64,000 bases of DNA from an uncultured Aquimarina sp. (GCA_947498595.1 CANMKX010000001.1:1-64000), one strand, 5' to 3'. Counted from the first letter of the stretch, positions 51,572 through 61,930 are shown. The notes: generated from the letters alone by a model not told the origin. Numbers and translations: made by a program.

Positions 51572-53776
51572 TTAATTTCCTAATTCTAACTGGTTCTTAA
51601 CTAAATTATAATAATTTCCACGTTTTTTAATTAGAGATTCGTGGTTACCAACTTCTACTATTTTACCTTGATCCAACACTACAATTTGGTGAGCATTTTT
51701 AACAGTACTTAATCTGTGAGCTATTACCATTACAGTTTTGTCTTCAAAAAATTGATCTAACTTCTCCATGATGACTTTTTCATTATTAGCATCTAATGCT
51801 GATGTAGCTTCATCAAAGAAAAGGAATTTTGGATTTTTATATACCGATCGAGCAATGAATAAACGTTGTTTTTGACCAGTACTAAGTCCAATCCCTTCCA
51901 TCCCAATTTTGGTATTATAGGATAAGGGTAGTCCTTCTATAAAATCTTTAATATTAGCCACATCTACAGCATGTGCTAATTTCTTTTTATCTACATAATC
52001 ATCACCTACAGCAATATTATTAGCTATAGTATCATTAAAAATATATCCTTCTTGCATTACAACGCCAAATTGTTGACGCCATGCTTTTTGGGATACATTT
52101 TTTAAATCATGTTTACCAATATAAATTTGTCCGTCATTAGGTTGATAAAATTTGAGAAGCATTTTCATCAAAGTAGTTTTACCGCTACCACTAACACCAA
52201 CTACCGCAGTAATTTTGTTTGCAGGTATGGATAAATTTAAATTCTCTAGAACAGGACGATCAGAACCAACATATCTAAACATTAGATCTTTAATCTCAAA
52301 ACCTGCTTTATCAGGTATTTCATAAACTTTTTCATCTTCTGCACTTTCTTCATTTTCCTTATTATGAATTTCAGAAAGACGTTCTAGTGATATATTAGCA
52401 TCTTGTAATTCTCTTAAAAAGCTAATCAATTGAGTAATAGGCGCATTTAATTGCCCAACAATAGAGGTTATAGCAAGCATCATCCCAAGTGTAATATCTC
52501 CATCGATAACGAGTTTTGCAGAAATAACTGTAATTAGAATATTCTTTAATTCGTTAATAAATGAAGAACCCACACTTTGGTATTGTTCTAAAGCTAAATT
52601 CTCTATTGAGATTTTAAATAATTTAGCTTGTACAAACTCCCAATTCCAGCGTTTACGTTTTTCTGCATTATGAAGTTTAATCTCCTGCATACCGTTAACC
52701 AATTCAATTACTTTACTTTGTTCTTCACTAATTTGAGAAAAACGTTTGTAATCTAATTTTTTACGTTTTCTAAAGAAAATTAAAATCCAAGCAAAATAAG
52801 CGATACTACCAATAGCAAAAATGCTGAATATAGTTAAGCTATAATAAATTAATACAATGCTGAATACAACAAGATTAACCATAGAAAATAATACATTAAG
52901 CGATGACATAGTCAATATACGCTCAATACGCTTATGATCATTAATACGTTGTAAAAGATCTCCTGTCATTTTTACATCAAAAAATGAAATTGGAAGATTC
53001 ATTAATTTTATGAAAAAATCGGATATTAAAGAAATATTAATACGCGTACTTAAATGTAATAAAATCCAACTGCGCAATACTTCGATTAATGTTCTCCCTA
53101 TAAATAATGAAAGTTGGGCTATAAGTACGAGATAAATAAAATTTACATCTTGATTCGTGATTCCTACATCGACAATACTTTGCGTTAAAAAAGGAAATAT
53201 AAGTTGTAAAATACTACTAGCAGTTAATCCTATAATTAGTTGGACTAGAAAAGCTTTGTATTTAAATACGTATTTCGAAATAAATTTAAAACCAAAAGCT
53301 TCTTCTTTATCATCAAGATTATCACTATAAAATTTTGGAGTTGGTTCTAATAATAAAGCAACACCTTCTTCGGTAGCTTCGGTAGCATTATTACCAATCC
53401 AAGCTTGGATAAATTCATCTTTAGTGTAAGTTATAAGTCCGTGAGCAGGATCAGATATATAAATAGTCATCTCACCATTACGTTTCTTTTTAATTTTATA
53501 AAGAACAACATAATGAATTTTATTCCAATGTAAGACACAAGGTAATGGTACCTCGGTTAATTGATTGAGAGATAATTTTACACCAAGTGATCTAAAACCT
53601 ATTTCTTCTACAGCGTCACTTAAGCCTAGTAAAGAACTACCTTCTCTAGTTGTTTCACTTAATGTACGTAATTTTTGAGTATTAAGAACCTTGCCATAAT
53701 GTTTTGCAATAATCTTAATACAAGTTGGACCACAATCTTTAGATTCAGTTTGTTTGTAAAAAGGAAATTTACGCAT
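51572..53776 (-). CDS. Peptidase-domain (C39) ABC transporter for peptide export
   Basis: A 734-residue protein. The N-terminal C39 cysteine protease has QTESKDCGPTCIKII (catalytic Cys about residue 15), LHWNKIHYVVLY (His) and ISDPAHGL (Asp), so all three catalytic positions are intact. A membrane domain spans about 165-450. The ATPase has GVSGSGKTT, VVMQEGYIF, LSTGQKQRLFIARS and FLFFDEATSALD. Such transporters cut double-glycine leader peptides and export the mature peptide (bacteriocin or signal). The VKOR fusion protein gene lies 7 bp upstream and HlyD 1 bp downstream. Confidence 0.94.
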   Translation of the reverse strand: MRKFPFYKQTESKDCGPTCIKIIAKHYGKVLNTQKLRTLSETTREGSSLLGLSDAVEEIGFRSLGVKLSLNQLTEVPLPCVLHWNKIHYVVLYKIKKKRNGEMTIYISDPAHGLITYTKDEFIQAWIGNNATEATEEGVALLLEPTPKFYSDNLDDKEEAFGFKFISKYVFKYKAFLVQLIIGLTASSILQLIFPFLTQSIVDVGITNQDVNFIYLVLIAQLSLFIGRTLIEVLRSWILLHLSTRINISLISDFFIKLMNLPISFFDVKMTGDLLQRINDHKRIERILTMSSLNVLFSMVNLVVFSIVLIYYSLTIFSIFAIGSIAYFAWILIFFRKRKKLDYKRFSQISEEQSKVIELVNGMQEIKLHNAEKRKRWNWEFVQAKLFKISIENLALEQYQSVGSSFINELKNILITVISAKLVIDGDITLGMMLAITSIVGQLNAPITQLISFLRELQDANISLERLSEIHNKENEESAEDEKVYEIPDKAGFEIKDLMFRYVGSDRPVLENLNLSIPANKITAVVGVSGSGKTTLMKMLLKFYQPNDGQIYIGKHDLKNVSQKAWRQQFGVVMQEGYIFNDTIANNIAVGDDYVDKKKLAHAVDVANIKDFIEGLPLSYNTKIGMEGIGLSTGQKQRLFIARSVYKNPKFLFFDEATSALDANNEKVIMEKLDQFFEDKTVMVIAHRLSTVKNAHQIVVLDQGKIVEVGNHESLIKKRGNYYNLVKNQLELGN

Positions 53777-53783
53777 TAAGAAA

Positions 53784-55391
53784 TTATGAGTTTAGTTGTT
53801 TTTGTTCGATCAGCTCTTCGATAAAATATAGTATCTCTTTTCTACCATATTCTTTAGGGTAAGTTCTGCCCTCAATAAGAATTTCTGGAGTAAAGTTTTT
53901 GTTATTTTGAATACACCAATTGTTGGCAGCCTTCAGTGTATCTAGATATGTTTCATCTTGAAAAGTTCCCCATTTATCAAGCCATGTTTTAGCAGGCATG
54001 TCGCCGTAGATCTCATGCATAGCTTCTAAGCATAATTTTTCCCCCTTAGTATTGTATATTTCAGTCAATTTGGTTGTAATTTTTAAACCATCATGATCTA
54101 AGTTTTTTGTTGGTACGTTAAAACGTATTAGAACTTGAACTTTATCCTGATAATTTTTTAATAATTGTTCGATTATAGTATGTACTTCTCTACAATGTCC
54201 ACAAAGTGGATTGGTAATGATTGTAATTAATAGTTCCGGATTGGGGGTTTTATTACCCAGAATTATTTCATTTTTATTCTCAATGTTAGTATTAATCGGT
54301 TCGGATTTGGCTAACATCGCCTCAAATAAAGAGAAATTACGCTTAAATTTGACATGCTCAATTTTAAGTTCTTTCAGCTCTTTTTTGTGTTTTAAATGAG
54401 GAAAAACATAAAACCAACTTGTAGTTGTAGCAATAAAACTAAACAATATGATTAAATAATCTACTATATCAAGGTTTAAAAAATTAAAAATTGAAGTATC
54501 AAAATAAATAAGACCTGCTTGCAACCATAAGATAGAAACGATTGAAAGACAAAGTGAACACCATTTTTTAACTACTGAAAATTGATAATAAATAGAATAA
54601 ATGGTAAAAGGAATAGCAGCAACACTTAAAGTACTTAAAAGAGTATAATTAGTGTTTTGCTGAAAAGAAGATAATAACCAAAACAATAGAGATGCAGAAA
54701 AATAAATAATTCCTACATCGCTAAGTTTTAAAAAACCAAACCATGTGGCACCTTCAGAATTTAAGACTGCATCACAGTTTTTACTAGTATCTTGTTCTCC
54801 AGAACAAAATGCATCAAGAGCTTTTGATTGCATTCCTAATTCGCGTTGTACAATTAACGTACTAATTATGATACCGATGCATGTAAGTACAAAATGTAAT
54901 GTACTATATAGATTAGGAGTGCTATAGAAAAATAAACTAATTAATAAAGCAATCGTAAGATATAAAGGAATCTGTTTATAGTTTTTTTTTGATAATGCTG
55001 TAGTAGCGGTATCTGTTTGTTTGTCTTCTATAGCAACAATAACTCCAGTCCATATTTGTAAAAATTCTTGAGCTGAAGCATTTTGAGTATGTTCTTTATT
55101 AAAAATAAGTTTATAATATTCTTTTGTTTTGGTACAGACAACAAAATGTTCTCCCGTTTCGTTTTTTATTTGTGTAAGAAAACTGCCCTCAAGATGCTGC
55201 AACGTATCTTCGGCAACAGGAACTCTAAAAGCAGCGTTTTCAATATTAAAATGATCCAAAACACCAGTAATAGAGTGTAAACTAGGATAAGTAGGATGAC
55301 TTAATAATTGAAAAGATAATTCTTCTTGATCAACTGCAATATTTTCTTTTTTGAATAATACATATAAAAGGTGAACTAGAGGGTCTTTCAT
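53784..55391 (-). CDS. VKOR/thioredoxin fusion protein with degenerate C39-like N-terminus
   Basis: The 535-residue protein has three parts. Residues 1-135 resemble a C39 domain (SLHSITGVLDHFNIENAAFRVP, GEHFVVCTK, FLQIWTGVIV) but lack the catalytic Cys. Residues about 140-335 form a vitamin K epoxide reductase-like membrane domain with Cys pairs in FCSGEQDTSKNCDAV and the redox motif KWCSLC. Residues about 375-530 are a DsbA-like thioredoxin domain with NPLCGHCREVH. It would oxidise cysteines to disulfides at the periplasmic side. As the first gene of the C39-ABC/HlyD operon, it probably folds the exported peptide. Confidence 0.9.
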   Translation of the reverse strand: MKDPLVHLLYVLFKKENIAVDQEELSFQLLSHPTYPSLHSITGVLDHFNIENAAFRVPVAEDTLQHLEGSFLTQIKNETGEHFVVCTKTKEYYKLIFNKEHTQNASAQEFLQIWTGVIVAIEDKQTDTATTALSKKNYKQIPLYLTIALLISLFFYSTPNLYSTLHFVLTCIGIIISTLIVQRELGMQSKALDAFCSGEQDTSKNCDAVLNSEGATWFGFLKLSDVGIIYFSASLLFWLLSSFQQNTNYTLLSTLSVAAIPFTIYSIYYQFSVVKKWCSLCLSIVSILWLQAGLIYFDTSIFNFLNLDIVDYLIILFSFIATTTSWFYVFPHLKHKKELKELKIEHVKFKRNFSLFEAMLAKSEPINTNIENKNEIILGNKTPNPELLITIITNPLCGHCREVHTIIEQLLKNYQDKVQVLIRFNVPTKNLDHDGLKITTKLTEIYNTKGEKLCLEAMHEIYGDMPAKTWLDKWGTFQDETYLDTLKAANNWCIQNNKNFTPEILIEGRTYPKEYGRKEILYFIEELIEQKQLNS

Positions 55392-55593
55392 AATAGAGAT
55401 GAATGTTTTTTATACTATTTGTATGATTTCTAAAAGTAACATTTTATCCATAATAAATGAAATTAACTTGTATTTTAATCTAGAATCATCCATTTGTTGC
55501 ATAAAATCAGTATCATTTTTTATATTTCATGTATTATTAATTTAAATATTAGTATGATCTTTTAAAGAGTTAAATTGTGTAGATTACAATTTA
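55392..55593. other. Intergenic region upstream of the exporter operon
   Basis: About 200 AT-rich bases. On the minus strand a 30-codon ORF (MQQMDDSRLKYKLIS...) is the only short frame of note. It has no double-glycine leader and no cysteine, so it does not look like the exporter's substrate. No consensus promoter was found. Confidence 0.3.
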
Positions 55594-58500
55594 TTAGATG
55601 TCATTTTTGATTTCCTCTGTTTCTAATTTAAAATATTGTTTTAAAATGTCTGAAGTTGGAGGATATAAATTTTTAACCTTCACAGTTAGTTCATTTAATA
55701 TAGTTTCTTTATGTTCTTTTGAATTATGAATGATTTTTGAGAAGAAACCTATATTAGGAAAAAATACGTCATCAAAACACTTTTTGGATTTAATTAAAGG
55801 AAGAATGATTTTTAAGGCGGTTTTATTAGGTGTTTTATCTAAATCACCGTATTTTAATAAGCCTTTTTGAAAAAATAATAATTCGTTATCTTCTAATTCA
55901 CCTCGATCATTACATAAAATATCACGTACTGTCGTAAATGTAGATTTTATTTTTTTGATATTAAGTATGTCTAAGATGGAATTCCAAAAATCACTTTTAT
56001 TTGGTTTATGACTACCTTTTGCAATAGTTTCATAGTAATCATGAAAAGCACTATAAAACTCACTAGAAAACTTAGTTAGTAATTTATTATTTATAAGATG
56101 TTCTATTATTGTAAAATCATTATTATTTGATTCAAAAGCCTCTAATAGTTCTTGTTTGTTTAGGTTTTCTATGTAATTTAAAGCATCTTTTGTTATTTTT
56201 TGGATAAGTTTTAAATCTTGTTTATCAAAGTGTTTTAATATTCCTAAGTCGATACCCTTAAAATATTTTTTATAGGAAGTATTCCAAGTGTTAATGTTTT
56301 TTAAAAATAGAACTTCTTGCTCATTATTATTTCCAAATATAGATTTTACTATTAAAGAATAATTTTTAAGAATCCAGTTTATGTCTAATACTTTCCCCAT
56401 ATTCTTAGTAATAATATAAAGTATTATTTCTCTTAATAAAAGATATTCAGAAGAATCGGGATTATTAACGAATATTTTTAACAAATCATTATAGGTAGAA
56501 TAATTAAGTGTTTCTTTAGTGAGCTCTTCTATAGAATAACCAGAAACTGGATTATTAATGAGTTGTTTAAATTCATACTTATAAAAAGAATTATCGAAAT
56601 TTGCAATACCAATCGCCATAATTTTATAGAAATGAGGATCACCTTGTCGTAAAGACCGGTAGAAAGATGAGTTTAGTTTTATATTATTTTCGGGTTGTTT
56701 TAATGCGTCATATATAGCAAAGTATTCATCAAAGTGTTTTTTATTTCGAGTATTTAATTTTAAAATATTTTCTTGAACTACTTGAATCAATTCAGAAAAA
56801 TCATAATCTTTTTGTAGTATTTTTAGTTCTTCAATGTACTTATTACAAATTTCTCTATTGAGTTGATTTTCTTTGATATCCACACCTAAAACTACATTTA
56901 ATAGAGTATCTTGTTCTATAATGATATTGTATTTTTTATAGTCAGAAGGATTGTTCTTTATTAATTTCAAATAATCTTCAGTTCCAAAACTAACCAAAGG
57001 CAAAAGAGGATAAATATCAATATTTAGTTTTTCGTTTTTTATAAAGTTTTGAATACTAATAATTTCATGATAGTAAGTAATCTCCATATCGTTAATAACA
57101 AAACTATTTGGTCTAATAAGTTGAGATAAAATATTTTTAATAATTTGTTTGGCCTCTTTTTTACGAGAATTAGAGATAAGTAATTTAGAATTATAGTCAA
57201 AAGATATTATATCTAAATTTGAAAAACGAGAAGCTGTTTCGTTCCAATATATATAAAATCGTTCTGTAGAAAAAGTAGAGCCTAAGGAATGTAATATTTT
57301 AGGAATATTGAATAAATCCCTTCTAATATTTGATTTAAATATTTTTAAGAAATGACTATTAAAGGCAGAATGATTTTTTAGATTGTTAAAAATAGATAGG
57401 TCTCCAGTTTCAAAACCATGAGAAAGTTGGCGAGAAAGTAAAACATCATTCGCTAAATCTTTTTCAACTCCAAAAGTGAGCGCAGCAATACTCTGATCTA
57501 GTTCTTCTAGATCATCGAATAATATTTGTTGTCCATCTTTAAAGTATGATCGAGATGGGATAGTAGAATAGGGATCATTGTTTATTCCATCTTGAACAAA
57601 ACTATAAAGCGCTAGGTATCTAAATCTTATAGTATCTTCCCATTGAACATAGAGAGATACTAAGTTATTCATATAGTTAATGATTTTTCGAGGTTTAATC
57701 GTCTCTCCACCAGTAAAAATATCAAATAAACGTTTTATGTATTCTAATTCTGTTTCAGGTATGATGTTGCTTCCAAATGCTTCATTTATTTTAGTGTTTA
57801 AAAATGATTCCCACTCGGTAATTACAGGGGGAGTTATACGAAAATTAATAGAAATAGATTTATCTATAAAACCTTGCCCAGATGTTATATCGTTTTTATC
57901 TTGATTCAGATGGAGTAAGAGTTCTGACTTATTATAAGGAATTATCACCCAAGATTTAAAATCACTTTCAGCAAAAAAACTATGAATAGAAGACCAAAGA
58001 GATTTAATTTTATCTTTTTCTAAACGATCTAAATTATCAAAAACAATGATAATTTTATAATTGGAACCATGTGCGCTATCTTCTATTTTTTTTAAATATT
58101 CTCTAAAACGTATAACTGAAGGTTCTTCTTCTAGAATATTTTCGACCTCTTCTGATTCGATGTCTTTACCTTGTAACCAGTATATAATTCTACTAATACG
58201 GTCTTCGAACTTTTCATGTGGATTCTTTTTTTTCTCTTCAGAATACGCTTTTTTCAAGAGATATAATCCCCAAATAAAAAATAAACAGGGGATAGAGTAA
58301 ACAACTATTATTGGTTTATATATTCCTGCATCCCAAGAAGGGATTACATTTCTTTTCTCAAGAGCTAGTTTATAAAAACTAGATAAGAACCCATAAGATA
58401 TAATAGCTAGTGAAAAAATAATCCAAAAGAATTTAATTTTAGGAAATTTTTGAGTGTGAGAAGTAGAAGTTTTAGCTAGTAATTTATTTCGTTCTCTACG

Positions 58501-58839
58501 CCATTCTTCTTGGTTTTCAAGAACTTTTTTATTGATTAATTCTTGAATGATTTGTTCTAAAAAACTTCTTCTTGTTAGATCTTCTTGAAATCCCCAAGCA
58601 TCGTAAATAAATGTATGATAGTTATCAGAAGCTAATTGATCTTGGATCATTCTCACAACATTTGATTTTCCTGACCCCCAGTCTCCTTCTAAGCCTATTA
58701 TTCTTTTATTCTCAAGAGCATTGTTTTTAATTAATGATGCTATTTTTGAAGCTATCTTTTTTTGAGATTGTCCTTTAAATTCATCTTTTCCTGAGGGTTG
58801 ATTGGATAAAAATTGAGGATAAGTAGCTTGACCTGGCAT
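55594..58839 (-). CDS. KAP-family P-loop NTPase, membrane-associated
   Basis: A 1081-residue protein. Walker A is GLEGDWGSGKSNVVRMI (about residues 48-64). Two transmembrane helices are inserted in the NTPase domain (FFWIIFSLAIISYGFLSSF and PIIVVYSIPCLFFIWGLYLL, about 135-195), the hallmark of KAP NTPases. Walker B is KIIIVFDNLDRL (about 260-271), followed by the arginine-containing SWVIIPYNKSEL. The remaining 650 residues are helical with no recognised domain. Related proteins include the F-plasmid phage-exclusion protein PifA and various predicted defence NTPases. It is a single-gene unit between the exporter and starch loci. Confidence 0.85.
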   Translation of the reverse strand: MPGQATYPQFLSNQPSGKDEFKGQSQKKIASKIASLIKNNALENKRIIGLEGDWGSGKSNVVRMIQDQLASDNYHTFIYDAWGFQEDLTRRSFLEQIIQELINKKVLENQEEWRRERNKLLAKTSTSHTQKFPKIKFFWIIFSLAIISYGFLSSFYKLALEKRNVIPSWDAGIYKPIIVVYSIPCLFFIWGLYLLKKAYSEEKKKNPHEKFEDRISRIIYWLQGKDIESEEVENILEEEPSVIRFREYLKKIEDSAHGSNYKIIIVFDNLDRLEKDKIKSLWSSIHSFFAESDFKSWVIIPYNKSELLLHLNQDKNDITSGQGFIDKSISINFRITPPVITEWESFLNTKINEAFGSNIIPETELEYIKRLFDIFTGGETIKPRKIINYMNNLVSLYVQWEDTIRFRYLALYSFVQDGINNDPYSTIPSRSYFKDGQQILFDDLEELDQSIAALTFGVEKDLANDVLLSRQLSHGFETGDLSIFNNLKNHSAFNSHFLKIFKSNIRRDLFNIPKILHSLGSTFSTERFYIYWNETASRFSNLDIISFDYNSKLLISNSRKKEAKQIIKNILSQLIRPNSFVINDMEITYYHEIISIQNFIKNEKLNIDIYPLLPLVSFGTEDYLKLIKNNPSDYKKYNIIIEQDTLLNVVLGVDIKENQLNREICNKYIEELKILQKDYDFSELIQVVQENILKLNTRNKKHFDEYFAIYDALKQPENNIKLNSSFYRSLRQGDPHFYKIMAIGIANFDNSFYKYEFKQLINNPVSGYSIEELTKETLNYSTYNDLLKIFVNNPDSSEYLLLREIILYIITKNMGKVLDINWILKNYSLIVKSIFGNNNEQEVLFLKNINTWNTSYKKYFKGIDLGILKHFDKQDLKLIQKITKDALNYIENLNKQELLEAFESNNNDFTIIEHLINNKLLTKFSSEFYSAFHDYYETIAKGSHKPNKSDFWNSILDILNIKKIKSTFTTVRDILCNDRGELEDNELLFFQKGLLKYGDLDKTPNKTALKIILPLIKSKKCFDDVFFPNIGFFSKIIHNSKEHKETILNELTVKVKNLYPPTSDILKQYFKLETEEIKNDI

Positions 58840-58857
58840 AATGTTTTTTATTTTTTA

Positions 58858-58865
58858 CAAAACTA
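58858..58865 (-). promoter_or_regulatory. Putative -7 element for the KAP NTPase gene
   Basis: Reads TAGTTTTG on the minus strand, 19 bases before the ATG. No TTG at the normal -33 position was seen. Confidence 0.35.
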
Positions 58866-59042
58866 AAGCTAAATAATCATTCTTTTTTACGGAAAGACGT
58901 AATTAGAAGAAAAAACAAAAGATAAATTGCATGAATGCTTATATTATATCTTTAGATTTATATTGAATGGATCGAGTTTTGAAATGCATTATAAAAATCC
59001 ATTAAAAATAGTTGTTTATAAATGCTTAGCATTGTATAAATA

Positions 59043-59070
59043 AAAAGAGGGCACAATTATCGTGCCCTCT
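59043..59070 (-). terminator. Terminator of the starch locus
   Basis: Stem AGAGGGCAC / GTGCCCTCT with a 7-base loop; on the minus strand a T-run follows. It lies 35 bases after the amylase stop and is unusually GC-rich for this window. Confidence 0.9.
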
Positions 59071-59104
59071 CAAGGTTTAAATTATAAATAATAGTGGAAG
59101 TTAT

Positions 59105-61930
59105 TTATAACTTAATAAGTTTGCTAATAGCATTTCCTTTATCATTTTTGATATGTACTATATACAAACCGGCTGTTAAATCATTAATTGCAAAAGAATG
59201 ATTAGGAGAGAAATTACCTGTGAAAGATTTTATAATCTGACCAGTGATGTTGTAAATTTTAATTTCTTCTACGGATTCTTCTAATTCAAAATGAGTATTA
59301 GCAGGATTAGGACTAATAGAAATATCCCTTAAATTATCAAATTCAGAGGTGCTCAAAGTTCTTGTTTCATTAGCATAAATTTTAAACTCTCCAGGTTGTA
59401 AATTAATATTAGCACTTGTATTAGTCACATTTATAGGAGCATTACTGTTTAAGGTATCGTACCAGGTTCCAGTTTCTTGGAAATCTGGAGTAATACTTTG
59501 CGTAGTGACACCAAAATTTCCGATAATAGTAATGTGTTTTATTTCAGAACCTGTAGCTGCATTATCAGTAAGGTGTATACGTTTTAACCCATTAGAGTTT
59601 CCTACATCTAATGTAAAGTCATCAGTATTAAAAATGCGCTCTGTGTGTTTTAATTCAATCAATCTAGAAAACATATTGTACACATCACGTCTGTCTTGAA
59701 CATCATAATAATCCCAACGGATAGGTTTGTTAGCAACTCTACAATCGTTATTGATAGAACCATCAGGACATCTATTAATTGAAAAATCGTATCCTAATTC
59801 ACCAAACTGCCATATCATTTTTGGACCAGGTATAGTAAAATAAAAAGCACTAGCTAGTTCTATACGATCTAATGCTGTTTCTAAATTTTTTACATTGTAT
59901 GCTCCGTCAGCATTTCCAAATTGTAAATTTTTATACATCAAACGTTCTTCATCATGACTTTCCATATAACTAATATTTGCAGGAGTTGCCCAACCTCTAT
60001 TTAGATAGGAAACAGATGAAAAGTTAGATTTGTTATTATCATGATATCCTAAGGTAGCTTCATTATAATTATCATTGCTGTTCCCCCAAAACATAATACC
60101 TTTTCCTTCAGCTAATCGATAATTTGACCATTCAGTTTCTTCTGTAAAAGAACCACCAAATCCTAAGTGTTCAAAAATCACATAGAAATCTGGGTCTATT
60201 TCCCATTGATCATCAGCATATTGTTTTAAAACAGCAACACGATCTGCTTGATAAGCGTTGGTACAAGAATCTTGATTTGCGCCACCGCAGTTTTGAGTGA
60301 AACCTTTGGTTAAATCCCATCTGAAACCATCTATCTTATACTCATCAATCCAATATTGAGTTACTCTTTTTACATAAGCTTGTGTGGCAGCTTGTTGGTG
60401 ATTAAAATCATTGAATACATTAAATGAATGCATCGCTTGTTGATTAAAAAAAGGACTGTCTGCAGCAGCTGTACCTCCAAAACCACCATTGTCAGTATTC
60501 CACATTCTATAAAAAGGATGTTGTCCTGTTGCGTGATTAAACACAACATCTATAATGACAGCGATACCTCTTCTATGACATTCATCAATTAATTGTTTAA
60601 AAGCTGTTTGAGTTCCATAATATTTATCTAATGCCATATGGAAGGAAGGATTGTATCCCCAGCTTTCATTTCCATCAAATTCAGATACAGGCATAAATTC
60701 AATAGCATTAACACCAAGATTTTCTAAATAATCAAGTCTATCTTTTACAGCATCAAAAGAATGTAGTTGATCAAAATCACGTATCAATAATTCATAGATA
60801 ACTAAATCTTCTTTTTCTGGTTTAGCAAAATTTGTTACTTGCCAATCAAAAGCAGGTGTTTGAGGATTAAACCAAGTTACTGCAGTGTTAGTTCGACCAG
60901 TAGGATAAGCTGGTAAATCAGGAAAAGTTGTTGCGTTAATAAATTGATCATTAGATTCTGATAAAATAGAAGTAGAGTAGGGGTCAGCAATTCTTAAATT
61001 TGCATCAATTACATATTGATATAGAATATTAGTTTCTACATCATTTAGATTGTTAAGCGTAATCCAAAAACGATCCTGTGCACTATCTTTATTTAATAAG
61101 TAATCATTGTGTAATGTCCAGTTATTATCATTAAAATTACCAATAACATGAACAAAGTTTTTGCCTGGAGCATATATAACCAAAGTGGCTGTCGACGAAT
61201 CATTTGGGTCTAAATTTAAACCATCTTTCATACCAGCAGGTACTGGAGCTTCTGTAGGATTAGGAGTTGTGATTGCAGAAAATTCTTCGGTTAGCGTATT
61301 AGATGAAACAGGATCTGTTACTTCTAATCTGTAGCTAATACTTTCTGTTACAGGATGATTAAAGTTGTAATTAGTAATATTGTTTTGTGTGTTGATAGAT
61401 ACTTCATTAGCAAATAGTTCAAAATTAGCATTGATGCTTGATGTAGCATTAATAGCAAGATTATCACCATTATTAAGTATACTAGTATCTGTTGTTGGAG
61501 CTGTTAAATTGATTTGAAATGTACCAACATTAACAATGTGATCTTGTGTTTTTTTGTCACCTTCTCCATTTTTTGCTTTTGCAAGCATTCCTATACGATC
61601 AATTCCTGTAGTTGCAAAATGTGTGGATGGAACCATAGTATATGAAAAAGTTCCATCTCCGTTATTTGTGAATTTTTGGAATTCGTCTGAGTCATTCCAT
61701 TCTCCGTTAGTTGTTGGACCACCTTGCCCTCCAGAAGTATCAAAATACCATGTCCATAAATATATATCACTTACACTCCAAATCCCTGGGTTCACTCCAG
61801 AAACAGTAATAGTGATTTCGTCTCCTTCTTCAAAAGTAGCAGGAGTTATTGTAAATGTTCCATTTTGTACTTGTGCAATAGTCAAATGACTAATACAAAG
61901 TAGAAAGAACAATAGTGTAATCTTTTTCAT
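59105..61930 (-). CDS. GH13 alpha-amylase-family enzyme with T9SS C-terminal sorting domain
   Basis: The 941-residue protein has a signal peptide (ending TIAQ), an N-terminal beta-sandwich (about 20-140), a second one, a CBM48-like segment (VHVIGNFNDNNWTLHNDY) and a GH13 barrel from about 380. The four GH13 regions are visible: DVVFNHATG, GFRWDLTKGF (nucleophile Asp), IFEHLGF (acid/base Glu) and MESHDEERL. The last 80 residues (ISPNPANTHFELEE...GLYIVHIKNDKG...KLIKL) are a type A T9SS sorting domain, so it is exported through type IX secretion and attached to the surface. It would hydrolyse alpha-1,4 or alpha-1,6 glucans captured by the neighbouring Sus proteins. Confidence 0.95.
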   Translation of the reverse strand: MKKITLLFFLLCISHLTIAQVQNGTFTITPATFEEGDEITITVSGVNPGIWSVSDIYLWTWYFDTSGGQGGPTTNGEWNDSDEFQKFTNNGDGTFSYTMVPSTHFATTGIDRIGMLAKAKNGEGDKKTQDHIVNVGTFQINLTAPTTDTSILNNGDNLAINATSSINANFELFANEVSINTQNNITNYNFNHPVTESISYRLEVTDPVSSNTLTEEFSAITTPNPTEAPVPAGMKDGLNLDPNDSSTATLVIYAPGKNFVHVIGNFNDNNWTLHNDYLLNKDSAQDRFWITLNNLNDVETNILYQYVIDANLRIADPYSTSILSESNDQFINATTFPDLPAYPTGRTNTAVTWFNPQTPAFDWQVTNFAKPEKEDLVIYELLIRDFDQLHSFDAVKDRLDYLENLGVNAIEFMPVSEFDGNESWGYNPSFHMALDKYYGTQTAFKQLIDECHRRGIAVIIDVVFNHATGQHPFYRMWNTDNGGFGGTAAADSPFFNQQAMHSFNVFNDFNHQQAATQAYVKRVTQYWIDEYKIDGFRWDLTKGFTQNCGGANQDSCTNAYQADRVAVLKQYADDQWEIDPDFYVIFEHLGFGGSFTEETEWSNYRLAEGKGIMFWGNSNDNYNEATLGYHDNNKSNFSSVSYLNRGWATPANISYMESHDEERLMYKNLQFGNADGAYNVKNLETALDRIELASAFYFTIPGPKMIWQFGELGYDFSINRCPDGSINNDCRVANKPIRWDYYDVQDRRDVYNMFSRLIELKHTERIFNTDDFTLDVGNSNGLKRIHLTDNAATGSEIKHITIIGNFGVTTQSITPDFQETGTWYDTLNSNAPINVTNTSANINLQPGEFKIYANETRTLSTSEFDNLRDISISPNPANTHFELEESVEEIKIYNITGQIIKSFTGNFSPNHSFAINDLTAGLYIVHIKNDKGNAISKLIKL

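Noticed and set aside
55392-55593. 30-codon ORF upstream of the VKOR fusion gene as possible exported peptide
   Set aside because: It has no double-glycine leader, no cysteine and no promoter, so it does not fit the exporter's expected substrate.
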